A DNA stretch of 9,330 nucleotides from assembly GCA_015655165.1 (NCBI GenBank), contig JAATFN010000055.1, positions 1-9,330 on the forward strand, read 5' to 3'. Position 1 is the first letter of the stretch, and the number at the start of each line of letters is the position of its first letter. The position numbers and the translations under genes were made by a program. This document shows, piece after piece, positions 1 through 7,523 of this stretch. Below the pieces are notes generated by a model. That model made no database searches, was not told the DNA's origin, and was given only the letters and a program-made list of their open reading frames with translations. This DNA comes from Betaproteobacteria bacterium. GTDB lineage: Bacteria > Pseudomonadota > Gammaproteobacteria > Burkholderiales > Burkholderiaceae_D.

Positions 1-1
1 C

Positions 2-1714
2 CCGAACACGTTAACGCAAACAGATTCGACAACATTGTTTATGGCGATGTTTCCCGGCCCTGATGATGTGCAATGGTTACTGGAACTCGATGATGAAACG
101 TTGCAACGCTTATGGCGACTGGTAGCCGACGAGCGTGTCTCACACATGTACTGGCAGCAAATCGACGATGCATTGTTGTATTTAATGACCGATGTTGTCG
201 CAGAAGGTATCAGTCCGGCGTTCAGGCAACGACTGGAGCCTAACATGCCGTTGAAGGCGACGCCGTTTCTGGCTTTGCGCCGTGAAATGGATAAATATTT
301 GCTGTCGTTTTCAAGTGATGAGGGGGCAGTGCGGGGCATTCGTATGTTGATTGCGGTATGTCGTGCACAGACAGACCGTATTTATGCCCATCTTGACGAG
401 AATGGTGTGTCGGTCAACCTGGTCTATCGTATCGAACGTATGCGCAGCCAGTTGACCCGGATGGGAAGATTGATCGATGTGCGTTCATGTGTTGCAGAAA
501 ACGCTATTGCAGGACATGTCAAAGCATTACTGGCAGACATGGTGTGCGACTATCACAACCGTTGTTCCGTGCGTGGTCTATTCAAGCGTAGTTTTGCATT
601 ACTTGGCAGAAAAATAGTCGAACGCAATATCGGCAAAGGCGAGCATTTTGTGGTGCGGGACGCAAACGGATACCGGGCAATACTGAAAGCGGGATATCGT
701 GGCGGTATTGTGTTGGGATTTATCGCGCTGCTCAAATACATGTGGTTGCATACCGGTTTGCTGGATATGAGCGGCGCTGAAGATGCGTATTTTTTTGAAG
801 GGCTCTTTGTCTCGGTGCAATATGTGGTGGGCTTCTGGATGGTCTCGGCCATTGGTGGCGTTTTGGCGGCCAAACAACCTGCTGTTACCGCCCCGATGTT
901 GGCTGCCAAGATGGGCGCATTGGATATCGCCGAAGGAATGCGTGATTTGATGGCTGAAATCATGCGGCTGTTACGCTCGCAAACGGCCGCGCTCATCGGT
1001 AATGTCACGGCAATTATCCCTGCCGTCATTCTGGTGGTCTGGGGCTTTTCACTATTGGTCGGCACACCTTTAATGAGTACGGAACGTGCCTATGCCGAGA
1101 TGGCATCCTTGTCTTTGTTTGGCCTGTCTCCTGTCTATGCGATTGTGACTGGCGTATTGCTCTGGGTGGCGAGTATGATTGCCGGTTTTTTTGATAACTG
1201 GTTTGCATTGCACCGGATGAAAGACGCATTGAGCCATCAGCGTCGTCTGGTCTATATACTGGGGCCCGTACGTGCCGAACGTTGGGCGCTTTGGTGTGAA
1301 CGTCACGTCGCCTTGATTGCAGGCAATATCTCGTTGGGGGTATTGTTCGGGATGACACCTGTTGTCATGCATTTTTTTGGTGTACATCTTGAAATCAGGC
1401 ATGTCACCCTGGCATTGGGTAAATTGATGGCAGCAGTCAGTAGCCTTGGTTGGGAAGGCGTTGTGACCCCCGAATTCTGGCTGGCAGTCTCCTGTATTGT
1501 TGTGATTTGCCTGTTAAATATTGGGGTAGCCTTTAGTTGTGCATTGGTGTTGGCATTGCGTGCGAGAAACATTTCCTCGCGGATGCGTCATCTGGTCTAT
1601 CGCAGGGTATTGCGGCACGTGATGCACGCACCACAGACACTCTTTTTCTTGCATAACCGGCATTCTTCTGGCCCTTCCGGGCACCCTGCGAATGCCAGAA
1701 AAGAGGCTGAATAA
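2..1714 (+). CDS. Gcr-family 'site-specific recombinase' membrane protein (5' truncated)
   Basis: The reading frame is open to the left edge, so the true start lies outside the window; the first in-frame start-like codon (TTG at 35) is not the real one. About 570 residues are visible; from memory, family members run to about 650-700. The protein resembles the proteobacterial SpecificRecomb (Gcr) family. The visible N-terminal part (about residues 1-220, counted from the TTG) is soluble and helical, with many Arg and Leu. It is followed by six hydrophobic stretches at about 222-240, 255-278, 318-345, 362-386, 424-450 and 481-508, then a basic tail. No serine- or tyrosine-recombinase catalytic motif is visible, so the family name should not be read as function. 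It is best described as a polytopic inner-membrane protein of unknown role. No transposon ends flank it. Family assignment is from recall of sequence character; function is unknown. Confidence 0.8.
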   Translation, partial: PNTLTQTDSTTLFMAMFPGPDDVQWLLELDDETLQRLWRLVADERVSHMYWQQIDDALLYLMTDVVAEGISPAFRQRLEPNMPLKATPFLALRREMDKYLLSFSSDEGAVRGIRMLIAVCRAQTDRIYAHLDENGVSVNLVYRIERMRSQLTRMGRLIDVRSCVAENAIAGHVKALLADMVCDYHNRCSVRGLFKRSFALLGRKIVERNIGKGEHFVVRDANGYRAILKAGYRGGIVLGFIALLKYMWLHTGLLDMSGAEDAYFFEGLFVSVQYVVGFWMVSAIGGVLAAKQPAVTAPMLAAKMGALDIAEGMRDLMAEIMRLLRSQTAALIGNVTAIIPAVILVVWGFSLLVGTPLMSTERAYAEMASLSLFGLSPVYAIVTGVLLWVASMIAGFFDNWFALHRMKDALSHQRRLVYILGPVRAERWALWCERHVALIAGNISLGVLFGMTPVVMHFFGVHLEIRHVTLALGKLMAAVSSLGWEGVVTPEFWLAVSCIVVICLLNIGVAFSCALVLALRARNISSRMRHLVYRRVLRHVMHAPQTLFFLHNRHSSGPSGHPANARKEAE

Positions 1715-1749
1715 ACTGCGGCGACGTGTCAATCATAAGCATGGACGGT

Positions 1750-1773
1750 CTGATTTTATTGGGGTAGAATCAG
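1750..1773 (+). other. Inverted repeat (hairpin) downstream of the Gcr-family gene
   Basis: Arms at 1750-1757 (CTGATTTT) and 1766-1773 (AGAATCAG) can pair over 8 bp including one U-G wobble, around an 8-nt loop. It lies 36 nt after the stop codon of the upstream gene. No T-run follows, so it is not a textbook intrinsic terminator; it may be an mRNA 3'-end structure or chance. The rest of 1715-1912 shows no gene and no clear promoter. Confidence 0.25.
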
Positions 1774-1912
1774 TTCGATCGTGGGCGTATGCAGGGTAAG
1801 GGCTGAGCCTGAAAGTCACGGGCAAGTAGGTAGCCAGAATAAAAATGTCATAGCGAAACCTGCCAATTAAGTTTTAACTGCGCCTCAGTTTGAATTTATT
1901 GACCCTGCTCAT

Positions 1913-2233
1913 ATGAAAACAACTCTTGTACTGATCGCTTTTGCGAGTATGACTAGTTCTGTTGTCGCATCTGATATTGTGGGTGACGCCAAGGCAGCGG
2001 CAAACAAGGTATCGATGTGTATTGGATGCCATGGTATTGCCGGTTATAGAACCACTTATCCCGAAACATACAGGGTTCCCTTATTGGGTGGGCAGACAGC
2101 CCAATATATCGAAAGCGCGTTAAAGGGCTATCGACGTGGCGAACGCACGCATCCAAGTATGCATGGCATTGCACAGAGTTTGTCCGATCAGGATATTGCT
2201 GACTTGGCGGCTTATTATGCGCAACAGAAATAG
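1913..2233 (+). CDS. Small periplasmic monohaem cytochrome c (class I, c553/c4-like)
   Basis: A 106-residue precursor with a Sec signal peptide (Lys-2, hydrophobic core about 4-18, likely cleavage after the VVA at 17-19). The mature part, about 87 residues, is a single class I cytochrome c domain. The haem-binding motif CIGCH is at 36-40 with His-40 as proximal ligand. Met-83 in HPSMHG is the likely sixth ligand, and a C-terminal helix (about 91-104) ends the domain. It should carry electrons in the periplasm after haem attachment by the Ccm system. The motif PLLGGQTAQYIESALKGYRRG (abbreviated by position, about 56-76) resembles one domain of dihaem cytochrome c4. The next cytochrome gene starts 9 nt downstream, so they are surely co-transcribed. 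No good Shine-Dalgarno sequence precedes this ATG. The redox partner cannot be told from sequence. Confidence 0.88.
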   Translation: MKTTLVLIAFASMTSSVVASDIVGDAKAAANKVSMCIGCHGIAGYRTTYPETYRVPLLGGQTAQYIESALKGYRRGERTHPSMHGIAQSLSDQDIADLAAYYAQQK

Positions 2234-2242
2234 GGGGATAAG

Positions 2243-2596
2243 ATGAAAACATTCATGACCCATACAATGGTTGCCGCTACCGCATTGATTGCGTTTAATG
2301 TGTGTGCACAAAGCAAAATCGACAAAGGCAAAGAACTGGTCGCACAATTGAATTGTGCCTCTTGTCATGGTGTCGATTTCAATACACCAACAGACCCTGC
2401 CTATCCCAGATTAGCCGGGCAGCATGCAGATTATTTGCGACAGACATTAATTTCCTACCGGCGTGGTACGACTGCCATGAACGGGCGGAATAATCCGACC
2501 ATGGCAGCACAGGCAAAAGGGCTGAAGGACGACGATATCGCAGCGATTTCAGCTTATTTGCATAGCTTGCCGGGTTCGCTGGTGTTGCGTAAATAA
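2243..2596 (+). CDS. Small periplasmic monohaem cytochrome c (class I, c553/c4-like), second of a pair
   Basis: A 117-residue precursor. The signal peptide covers about 1-22 (hydrophobic core 9-20, likely cleavage after VCA). Cys-21 is inside the signal but the residues before it (F-N-V) do not make a convincing lipobox. The haem motif CASCH is at 38-42. PRLAGQHADYL at 55-65 and YRRG at 72-75 are the cytochrome c4-type signatures. Met-87 in NPTMAAQ is the probable distal haem ligand, and a final helix spans about 95-109. A GGGG-containing ribosome site lies in the 9-nt gap after the upstream cytochrome. The two proteins share the same fold and the GQ-x-A-x-Y and YRRG motifs but are clearly diverged. 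Role: periplasmic electron carrier, possibly feeding a terminal oxidase; partner unknown. Confidence 0.9.
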   Translation: MKTFMTHTMVAATALIAFNVCAQSKIDKGKELVAQLNCASCHGVDFNTPTDPAYPRLAGQHADYLRQTLISYRRGTTAMNGRNNPTMAAQAKGLKDDDIAAISAYLHSLPGSLVLRK

Positions 2597-2656
2597 AATC
2601 GTCGCCCGTGTGGAACAACGCCACTGTGTTTGCCGTGACTGTTATGTTGTGTGGTT

Positions 2657-3088
2657 CTAGCGTTTGGTTGCGCGCCGTTTAATAGCGTCGATGTAGGCTA
2701 CGCCATCGGGTGGTTGGCCTGTGCGCTGTGACTGCCAGAGCATTTCCCCCAAACATTCCATGATTTCATGGTGGGCCTCATGTTCGCCACGTGACTGGGC
2801 GAGTTGCGTAAACGCACTACGAATACCGGGTGGTTGATCAATCGAGATTTGTTCGGTAATCGATAAATGCATCGACAGGTGTAAAAACGGATTCGACTGA
2901 CCGCCTTCAATCGGAAATTCTGCGACTAATGCTGCGTCAACATCGTTTAACAGATCATCGTATTCAGGATGCTGCATAATCCAGTCACGTGCAATCGCTT
3001 CTAATGGCGTCAATATCTCGCCACTGCGTTGCTTTTTGAAAGCCTCGCAAAAAAAACGGCGTACGTCATGTTGGGAAGGTGTGAACAT
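2657..3088 (-). CDS. DUF1841 family protein
   Basis: A 143-residue soluble protein matching the DUF1841 family, found mainly in betaproteobacteria; function unknown. The start is fixed by the family-typical opening MFTPSQHDVRRFFCEA; the ribosome site is weak. Family-like blocks seen are LTPLEAIARDWI (about 26-37), HPEYDDLL (40-47), NPFLHLSMHLSITEQISIDQPPG split over about 66-88, and HHEIMECLGEMLWQSQRTG split over about 106-124. The conserved His-rich and acidic positions (HLSMH, H-E-A-H-H-E) could bind a metal, but that is only an inference. It is the last gene of a minus-strand series after the RnfB-like gene and nth, separated from nth by 62 nt, so probably transcribed with them. No terminator is evident in the 60 nt before the convergent cytochrome gene. 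Confidence 0.88.
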   Translation of the reverse strand: MFTPSQHDVRRFFCEAFKKQRSGEILTPLEAIARDWIMQHPEYDDLLNDVDAALVAEFPIEGGQSNPFLHLSMHLSITEQISIDQPPGIRSAFTQLAQSRGEHEAHHEIMECLGEMLWQSQRTGQPPDGVAYIDAIKRRATKR

Positions 3089-3150
3089 GGATTTTCAAAA
3101 TACCTAAAACCGTATTGTACCTGCGAATCAACAAACACAATGGCAAGCGG

Positions 3151-3801
3151 TCAAACGCCTTTTTCCGGAAGCGGTGTTTTATGCTTGTATTCGCACAAAT
3201 CGGCAATGATACAGTTCCAGCACTGTGGTTTTCTGGCGATACATGTATAGCGGCCATGTAAAATCAGCCAGTGATGGGCATCTTGGCGGAATTCTGGTGG
3301 TGTAAATTTCATCAGTTTTTTTTCAACTGTCTCGACATCTTTGCCAGGGGCCAATCCTGTTCTGTTCGATACACGAAAAATATGCGTATCCACAGCAATT
3401 GTCGGCACCCCGAATGCCGTGTTCAACACAACATTGGCCGTTTTTCTGCCAACACCGGGCAGTGCTTCCAATGCCTCTCTGGTATGAGGCACTTCACCAT
3501 TGTGTTGTTCCAGCAGGATGCGGCACGTCTCGATCGTATTTTTGGCTTTGGTACGAAAAAGGCCAATCGTCTGAATGTAAGGGATAAGACCCTCTACACC
3601 CAATGCATAAATTGCCGCCGGCGTATTGGCAACCGGATAGAGTTTGCGAGTGGCTTTGTTGACCGATACGTCGGTTGCCTGTGCGGACAATAGGACTGAG
3701 ATTAATAATTCGAAAGGGCTTGTGTATTCGAGTTCGGTGGTCGGATGCGGATTGGCCTGTTGCAATCGCGTATAGATTTCACGGCGTTTGTCTGCATTCA
3801 T
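3151..3801 (-). CDS. nth: Endonuclease III, DNA glycosylase/AP lyase
   Basis: A 216-residue base-excision repair enzyme that removes oxidised pyrimidines and cleaves abasic sites by beta-elimination. The helix-hairpin-helix LPGVGRKTA is at 114-122, with catalytic Lys-120. The catalytic Asp is Asp-138 in [11 protein letters not shown]. The C-terminal [4Fe-4S] ligands are Cys-187, 194, 197 and 203, in the canonical C-x6-C-x2-C-x5-C spacing. These numbers coincide with the E. coli enzyme, so the protein appears complete and active. Its ATG overlaps the stop codon of the upstream RnfB-like gene by 4 nt (ATGA), indicating translational coupling; an AGG lies about 9 nt upstream of the start. In E. 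coli nth also follows the rsx (rnf) genes, so the link is old. Confidence 0.97.
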   Translation of the reverse strand: MNADKRREIYTRLQQANPHPTTELEYTSPFELLISVLLSAQATDVSVNKATRKLYPVANTPAAIYALGVEGLIPYIQTIGLFRTKAKNTIETCRILLEQHNGEVPHTREALEALPGVGRKTANVVLNTAFGVPTIAVDTHIFRVSNRTGLAPGKDVETVEKKLMKFTPPEFRQDAHHWLILHGRYTCIARKPQCWNCIIADLCEYKHKTPLPEKGV

Positions 3802-4508
3802 GATGTGCTACCTGCATTCTTGTCGGCTTGGGCCTGAAGTTTTTTCAGGCGCGCACGTTCCATCGCGGCCTGAATAATCGCTTTTTTTCTGTCTTGCTCA
3901 CGTCTTGCTTCTTCGGAGTGTGCGGTTTCTGCTTCGACTTCTTTTAGTTTTGCAGCAGCTTTGGCTGCCAGACGCGCATCGTTTTCCGCTTTTTCGCGTT
4001 GGAGACGCATTGCCCGGAAATCGTGCCGACTGCGCGCCGCATCTGCTTGTGCTTGTGACCAGCCAGCCCAACCCGTAGTGGTTGTGACGTTTTCCATCGT
4101 AATGCAGTCAACCGGGCAAGGTGCAATACATAAGTCGCACCCCGTACAAAGGCTTGGCAGCACAGCATGCATCTGTTTGGCCGCACCGATGATGGCATCC
4201 ACAGGGCAAGCCTGAATGCACAACGTGCAACCGATGCAGACAGCTTCATCGATGACAGCACGTGTACGCGTACGTTCTATACCATTGACTGGATTTAACG
4301 GGATGACAGGTTTGCCCAGCAAACGGGCAAGACGGGCAACACCTTCGGCACCACCTGGCGGACATTGATTGTAGGATGCATGACCTGTGGCAACGGCTTG
4401 TGCATATGGTCGACACGCATCAAAGCCGCATTTGGTACATTGCGTCTGCGGCAACAGATGTTCGATCTGGTTGGCAAGTGTTGGTGATGCAGGTGGCGAC
4501 ACGTTCAA
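3798..4508 (-). CDS. rsxB: RnfB/RsxB-like ferredoxin, stand-alone form without membrane anchor
   Basis: A 236-residue iron-sulfur protein. Residues 24-49 hold the Fe-S domain of RnfB (Cys-24, 27, 32, 49). Two bacterial ferredoxin-type [4Fe-4S] motifs follow: Cys-91, 94, 97, 101 and Cys-121, 124, 127, 131, each with a nearby cluster-exchange Cys-Pro. The C-terminal 85 residues (about 150-232) are Ala, Lys, Glu and Arg rich and likely form a long charged helix or coiled coil. The N-terminal hydrophobic anchor of classical RnfB is absent, and no other Rnf/Rsx subunit is in the window, so it is probably cytosolic and not part of a six-subunit Rnf complex here. The start is TTG at 4508, just 9 nt after an in-frame stop; GTG at codon 3 (4502), with GGAA 6 nt upstream, is an alternative. 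Its stop overlaps the nth start. Exact electron donor and acceptor are unknown. Confidence 0.88.
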   Translation of the reverse strand: MNVSPPASPTLANQIEHLLPQTQCTKCGFDACRPYAQAVATGHASYNQCPPGGAEGVARLARLLGKPVIPLNPVNGIERTRTRAVIDEAVCIGCTLCIQACPVDAIIGAAKQMHAVLPSLCTGCDLCIAPCPVDCITMENVTTTTGWAGWSQAQADAARSRHDFRAMRLQREKAENDARLAAKAAAKLKEVEAETAHSEEARREQDRKKAIIQAAMERARLKKLQAQADKNAGSTS

Positions 4509-4587
4509 TTCCGTTTAGAGTCAATGCCGGCGTGTTGGCTATATGAATGCGGCAACATACTGTTGCGAGAGTGTGTTGCAGGGCGCT

Positions 4588-4619
4588 ATTTTAACACTAC
4601 CACCATAGACGTTGTTCAA
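4588..4619 (-). promoter_or_regulatory. Candidate extended -10 promoter for rsxB-nth-DUF1841
   Basis: Read on the minus strand there is TGT-TAAAAT (4596 down to 4588), an extended -10 box with five of six consensus bases. A poor -35 match, TTGAAC, sits at 4619-4614, 20 bp away, longer than ideal. The expected transcript start near 4581 would give a leader of about 70 nt before the TTG start. Prediction by eye only. Confidence 0.3.
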
Positions 4620-4779
4620 ATTGCCTGCCTCGCAGTGCTTATAACGGCATTTGGTGTACCTTGAATTAATGTGCTGGCAAGCAGTGAGTCCATCTAAAGG
4701 GTATTGATTTACAATCATCCAATGCAATACCTTGCAGACGGGAAGTATGAGGCCGGCAAGAACAGACATAAGGATAATG

Positions 4780-5535
4780 ATGGAGATGGTGTATTTGGTC
4801 GTAGCGTTAGGCGCGGTTGTCGCAGGTTTTGTGCAGGGCTTGTCAGGCTTTGCCTTCGGATTGGTGGCAATGTCTTTCTGGGCATGGGTGTTGGAGCCGC
4901 GCTTGGCTGCTACACTCGCGGTGTTCGGTGCGTTGGTAGGTCAGATCTTGGCGGCTGTCACGGTACGGCGTGGTGTCGACATCAAGCTACTGCTGCCCTT
5001 CATACTGGGTGGTTTGGTTGGTATCCCGCTGGGAGTTGCGCTGTTGCCACATTTGGATATGGATTGGTTCAAGGCCATGCTTGGTACATTGCTGGTGGTC
5101 TGGTGCCCGGCGATACTATTGGCCAAGCATCTGCCGAAGATCACTATTGGTGGCCGATTGGCTGATGCGACTGTCGGAATGGCTGGTGGTATGTTGGGCG
5201 GCATCGGTGGCTTTACCGGCACATTGCCCACGCTCTGGTGTACATTGCGCGGGTTCGAGAAAGATACGCAGCGTGCCATTATCCAGAATTTCAATTTATC
5301 CATGTTGCTGGTGACGATGGGCATCTATCTGGGAACCGGCATTGTCAGGCGCGACATGTTGCCGTTCTTTGCCATTGTGGCGCCAGCCATGCTGGTGCCG
5401 ACGCTTTTGGGTGCCAGGCTCTATATCGGTATGAGTGAAACGCGTTTTAGGCAAATCGTGTTAAGTTTGTTGACAGCCTCTGGCGTGGCGTTACTGGTGT
5501 CTTCTGTACCGCGTTTGCTAGAACGTGTGACTTGA
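4780..5535 (+). CDS. TauE/SafE family membrane permease
   Basis: A 251-residue polytopic membrane protein of the TauE/SafE (sulfite/anion exporter) family, almost entirely hydrophobic with about seven to eight membrane segments. The two glycine-rich repeats expected for the family are visible: GFVQGLSGFAFGL at 16-28 and GMLGGIGGFTGTLP at 137-150, one in each half. The frame is open further upstream (TTG at 4732, ATG at 4747). I chose ATG 4780 because AAGGA (4770-4774) lies 5 nt before it and because longer versions add a basic, non-hydrophobic tail. ATG 4777 and 4786 are close alternatives. Family members move sulfite, sulfoacetate or other organosulfur anions, but the substrate here cannot be read from sequence. 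No sulfur-metabolism gene is adjacent. It stands as a single gene, divergent from rsxB and convergent with the ferredoxin reductase. Confidence 0.85.
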   Translation: MEMVYLVVALGAVVAGFVQGLSGFAFGLVAMSFWAWVLEPRLAATLAVFGALVGQILAAVTVRRGVDIKLLLPFILGGLVGIPLGVALLPHLDMDWFKAMLGTLLVVWCPAILLAKHLPKITIGGRLADATVGMAGGMLGGIGGFTGTLPTLWCTLRGFEKDTQRAIIQNFNLSMLLVTMGIYLGTGIVRRDMLPFFAIVAPAMLVPTLLGARLYIGMSETRFRQIVLSLLTASGVALLVSSVPRLLERVT

Positions 5536-5628
5536 GCACAAGCAAGTAGTAATCCAACTCTCTTGTCGGGGCAAGCAAATCGTGCGTGATGACTCCCCGT
5601 TTAATGTTGTTGTCGAGTATTTATGCAT

Positions 5629-5673
5629 AAAAAACACCCCGAAGGTGGGACCAGGTGTCCAACGTTCGGGGTG
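5629..5673 (-). terminator. Rho-independent terminator of the ferredoxin-NADP reductase gene
   Basis: Perfect 9-bp arms, CACCCCGAA (5635-5643) and TTCGGGGTG (5665-5673), enclose a smaller GGAC/GTCC stem (5648-5651 with 5657-5660). On the minus strand the hairpin is followed directly by six T residues (complement of 5629-5634). It begins 44 nt after the reductase stop codon. On the plus strand no T-run follows at once, so stopping of the tauE-like transcript here would be less efficient. Confidence 0.88.
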
Positions 5674-5717
5674 CAGTTCAACACATTGCAGAGCGTTTTT
5701 ACATGCCGATGCGCTGG

Positions 5718-6797
5718 TTAGTCAAAGGTTGGGGATTCAACACCCAGCACTTTATGTAGCTTGGGCGAGGTTGTGGTGTACTGTAAATGGATTTTCTTGT
5801 CAGGGAAAATATACGGTGCTGCACCAAACGCTGCCAATGCGGCTTCATGGAAGCCCGAGAGGATCAGTTTTTTCTTGCCAGGGTAGGTATTGATATCGCC
5901 CACCGCAAAAATGCCTGGAATGTTGGTTTCGAACTTTTCGGTATTGACGACTTTCAACTGTTTGCGTTCGATGTCCAGACCCCATTCGGCGATCGGGCCC
6001 AGTTTCGGGGATAAACCGAAAAATACCAGCAACATATCCAATGGCAAACGGCGGGTGACACCATCGGGGCCCGTGACCTTGATTTCTTTCAAGACACCGT
6101 CTTGAATTTCTGTGCCTGTGACTTGACCGACTACAAATTGCATTTCATATTGTTCGCAGAGCTCTTTCATCTTTTTAACAGATGCTGGCGCTGCACGGAA
6201 ATCTTCGCGACGATGCAACAAAATGACGGATTCGGCCTTGCCGACGAAATTCAGTGCCCAGTCGAGTGCAGAGTCGCCACCACCGCAGATGACAATATTT
6301 TTACCTTCGAATTTTGAAGGGTCTTTGACGCGGTAAAACACTTGTTTGCCATCGACTTCTTCAATGCCTTCGACTTTTAACGTACGTGGCTGGAAGGAAC
6401 CCACACCGGCAGCGATAAAAATCGTTTTGGTGATAAATTTGGTGCCGATCGATGTTTCCACGTCAAAACGGCCATCTTCGCGTTTTTGTACGAGCGTGAC
6501 TTCCTGACCAAGATGGAATGTCGGTCCGAACGGTTCGATCTGCTTTAACAGGTTGTCTGTCAATTCCTGACCGGTGCATGAAGGCACTGCAGGAATGTCA
6601 TAAATCGGTTTGTCAGGATAGAGTTCGACGCATTGGCCGCCAACATTGTGCAAGGAATCAATGATGTGTGCTTTGATTTCCAAAAGACCCAGTTCAAAAA
6701 CCTGGAATAAGCCGACGGGACCTGCGCCAATAATGACGGCATCAGTCTCAATCGCTGAGTTGTCAGTATTGGCTGCAACGTTGACGTTCGTTTCCAT
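5718..6797 (-). CDS. Ferredoxin-NADP+ reductase, thioredoxin-reductase-like type
   Basis: A 359-residue FAD enzyme of the TrxB-like ferredoxin/flavodoxin-NADP reductase group (the YumC type). Motifs seen are GAGPVG at 24-29 (FAD pyrophosphate), [10 protein letters not shown] at 171-180 (NADPH fold), HRRE at 195-198 (arginines that would favour the 2'-phosphate of NADPH), and AVGD at 298-301 (second FAD contact). The redox CxxC pair of true thioredoxin reductases, expected before the ALDW segment, is absent: the site reads C-G-G-G-D-S-A. That argues for electron transfer to ferredoxin and not to thioredoxin. An AGAAG ribosome site lies just upstream of the ATG at 6797. The probable partner, fdxA, is the next gene upstream on the same strand, 185 nt away. 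Expected cytosolic role: exchange of electrons between NADPH and FdxA. Confidence 0.93.
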   Translation of the reverse strand: METNVNVAANTDNSAIETDAVIIGAGPVGLFQVFELGLLEIKAHIIDSLHNVGGQCVELYPDKPIYDIPAVPSCTGQELTDNLLKQIEPFGPTFHLGQEVTLVQKREDGRFDVETSIGTKFITKTIFIAAGVGSFQPRTLKVEGIEEVDGKQVFYRVKDPSKFEGKNIVICGGGDSALDWALNFVGKAESVILLHRREDFRAAPASVKKMKELCEQYEMQFVVGQVTGTEIQDGVLKEIKVTGPDGVTRRLPLDMLLVFFGLSPKLGPIAEWGLDIERKQLKVVNTEKFETNIPGIFAVGDINTYPGKKKLILSGFHEAALAAFGAAPYIFPDKKIHLQYTTTSPKLHKVLGVESPTFD

Positions 6798-6867
6798 AAA
6801 AATCTTCTTTTCCTATTTTAGTTGATTGCTTCTCGTTTAACGTTTTTATCTTAATATAAGCTACCTG

Positions 6868-6892
6868 CCGTGTATCAGACGATATACAGCGG
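6868..6892. other. Imperfect palindrome upstream of the ferredoxin reductase gene
   Basis: CCG-TGTAT (6868-6875) pairs with ATACA-CGG (6884-6892, one bulged G at 6889) around an 8-nt centre. It sits about 70-95 nt upstream of the reductase ATG in the gap after fdxA. It could be an operator or an intercistronic RNA hairpin; no T-run follows on either strand. The surrounding gap 6798-6982 shows no gene and no strong promoter. Confidence 0.25.
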
Positions 6893-6982
6893 ATGGCTTA
6901 TAAGGACACCGGTTATCGGAGAAATCAAAAATAGCGTGCTTGTTTGGCTAAGAGGCTAATTCCGACACGCACAATGTTTTTA

Positions 6983-7306
6983 TCAGCGTTCCAGATATTG
7001 GAGTTTTCCTGTGACATCACTCCATTCCTCGGCATCGGGCAGCGCTGCTTTTGTTTTGGTAATAGAGGGCCATTTGCGTGACAGTTGTTCATTGATATCA
7101 ATGTATTCCTGTTGATCGCCAGGAACATCCTCTTCGGCGTAAATCGCATCGACAGGACACTCTGCCACACAAACCGCGCAGTCGATACACTCGTCCGGGT
7201 CGATTACGAGGAAATTCGGGCCTTCGCGGAAGCAATCAACCGGGCATACATCAACGCAATCCGTATAACGGCAGCGAATGCAAGATTCGGTTACTACGTG
7301 GGTCAT
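6983..7306 (-). CDS. fdxA: Seven-iron ferredoxin, FdxA type
   Basis: A 107-residue cytosolic ferredoxin closely resembling Azotobacter vinelandii ferredoxin I, complete from MTHVV to the family-typical GKLQYLER end. By analogy Cys-9, 17 and 50 hold a [3Fe-4S] cluster, and Cys-21, 40, 43 and 46 hold a [4Fe-4S] cluster. Cys-12 and Cys-25 correspond to the extra non-ligand cysteines of FdI. The conserved [15 protein letters not shown] and DECIDCAVC blocks are both intact. An AGGA ribosome site lies about 6 nt upstream of the ATG. The ferredoxin-NADP reductase follows on the same strand and is the obvious redox partner. No further function is set by the neighbours. Confidence 0.96.
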   Translation of the reverse strand: MTHVVTESCIRCRYTDCVDVCPVDCFREGPNFLVIDPDECIDCAVCVAECPVDAIYAEEDVPGDQQEYIDINEQLSRKWPSITKTKAALPDAEEWSDVTGKLQYLER

Positions 7307-7523
7307 AACAATCCTATTTTGTGAAATCTTAACAATGCCTCATGCGCTGCGAACACATTGGCGAGACAATCCACTATTGTAATGTGAATATATCCGCGTC
7401 GTTTTAGTCGGGTTTTGGCTTTAACCGATGGTGCGCTAAAGGAAAACAACCACAACAGCCGTACGCAGGAGTCAACAAAGCGATACAACCTTGCATTTTA
7501 AGGTAATTCAGGATTTCCGACAA

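Noticed and set aside
2..1714. Mobile element or integrase, suggested by the 'recombinase' family name
   Set aside because: No catalytic recombinase motifs, no terminal inverted repeats and no target duplications are visible; the protein is membrane-like and the neighbours are housekeeping genes.
553..1732. Several minus-strand open frames within the Gcr-family gene
   Set aside because: They are antisense shadows of the plus-strand coding frame, with low-complexity, non-family translations and no ribosome sites.
5562..5575. CTTGT/GCAAG hairpin after the TauE/SafE gene
   Set aside because: Only 5 bp with one wobble and no T-run following; not a credible terminator.
6798..6870. Minus-strand promoter for the ferredoxin reductase around TATATT/TTAAGAT
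   Set aside because: -10-like AT-rich words exist, but no -35 element at proper spacing could be matched.
6920..6980. Possible intrinsic terminator after fdxA (minus-strand GCGTG and CACGC followed by TATTTTTG)
   Set aside because: Only 5 bp can pair around a loop of more than 20 nt; too weak to call.
7303..7488. 61-codon minus-strand frame upstream of fdxA
   Set aside because: It overlaps the fdxA start by 4 nt, but the translation resembles no known family, it has no clear ribosome site, and the region is better explained as promoter DNA.
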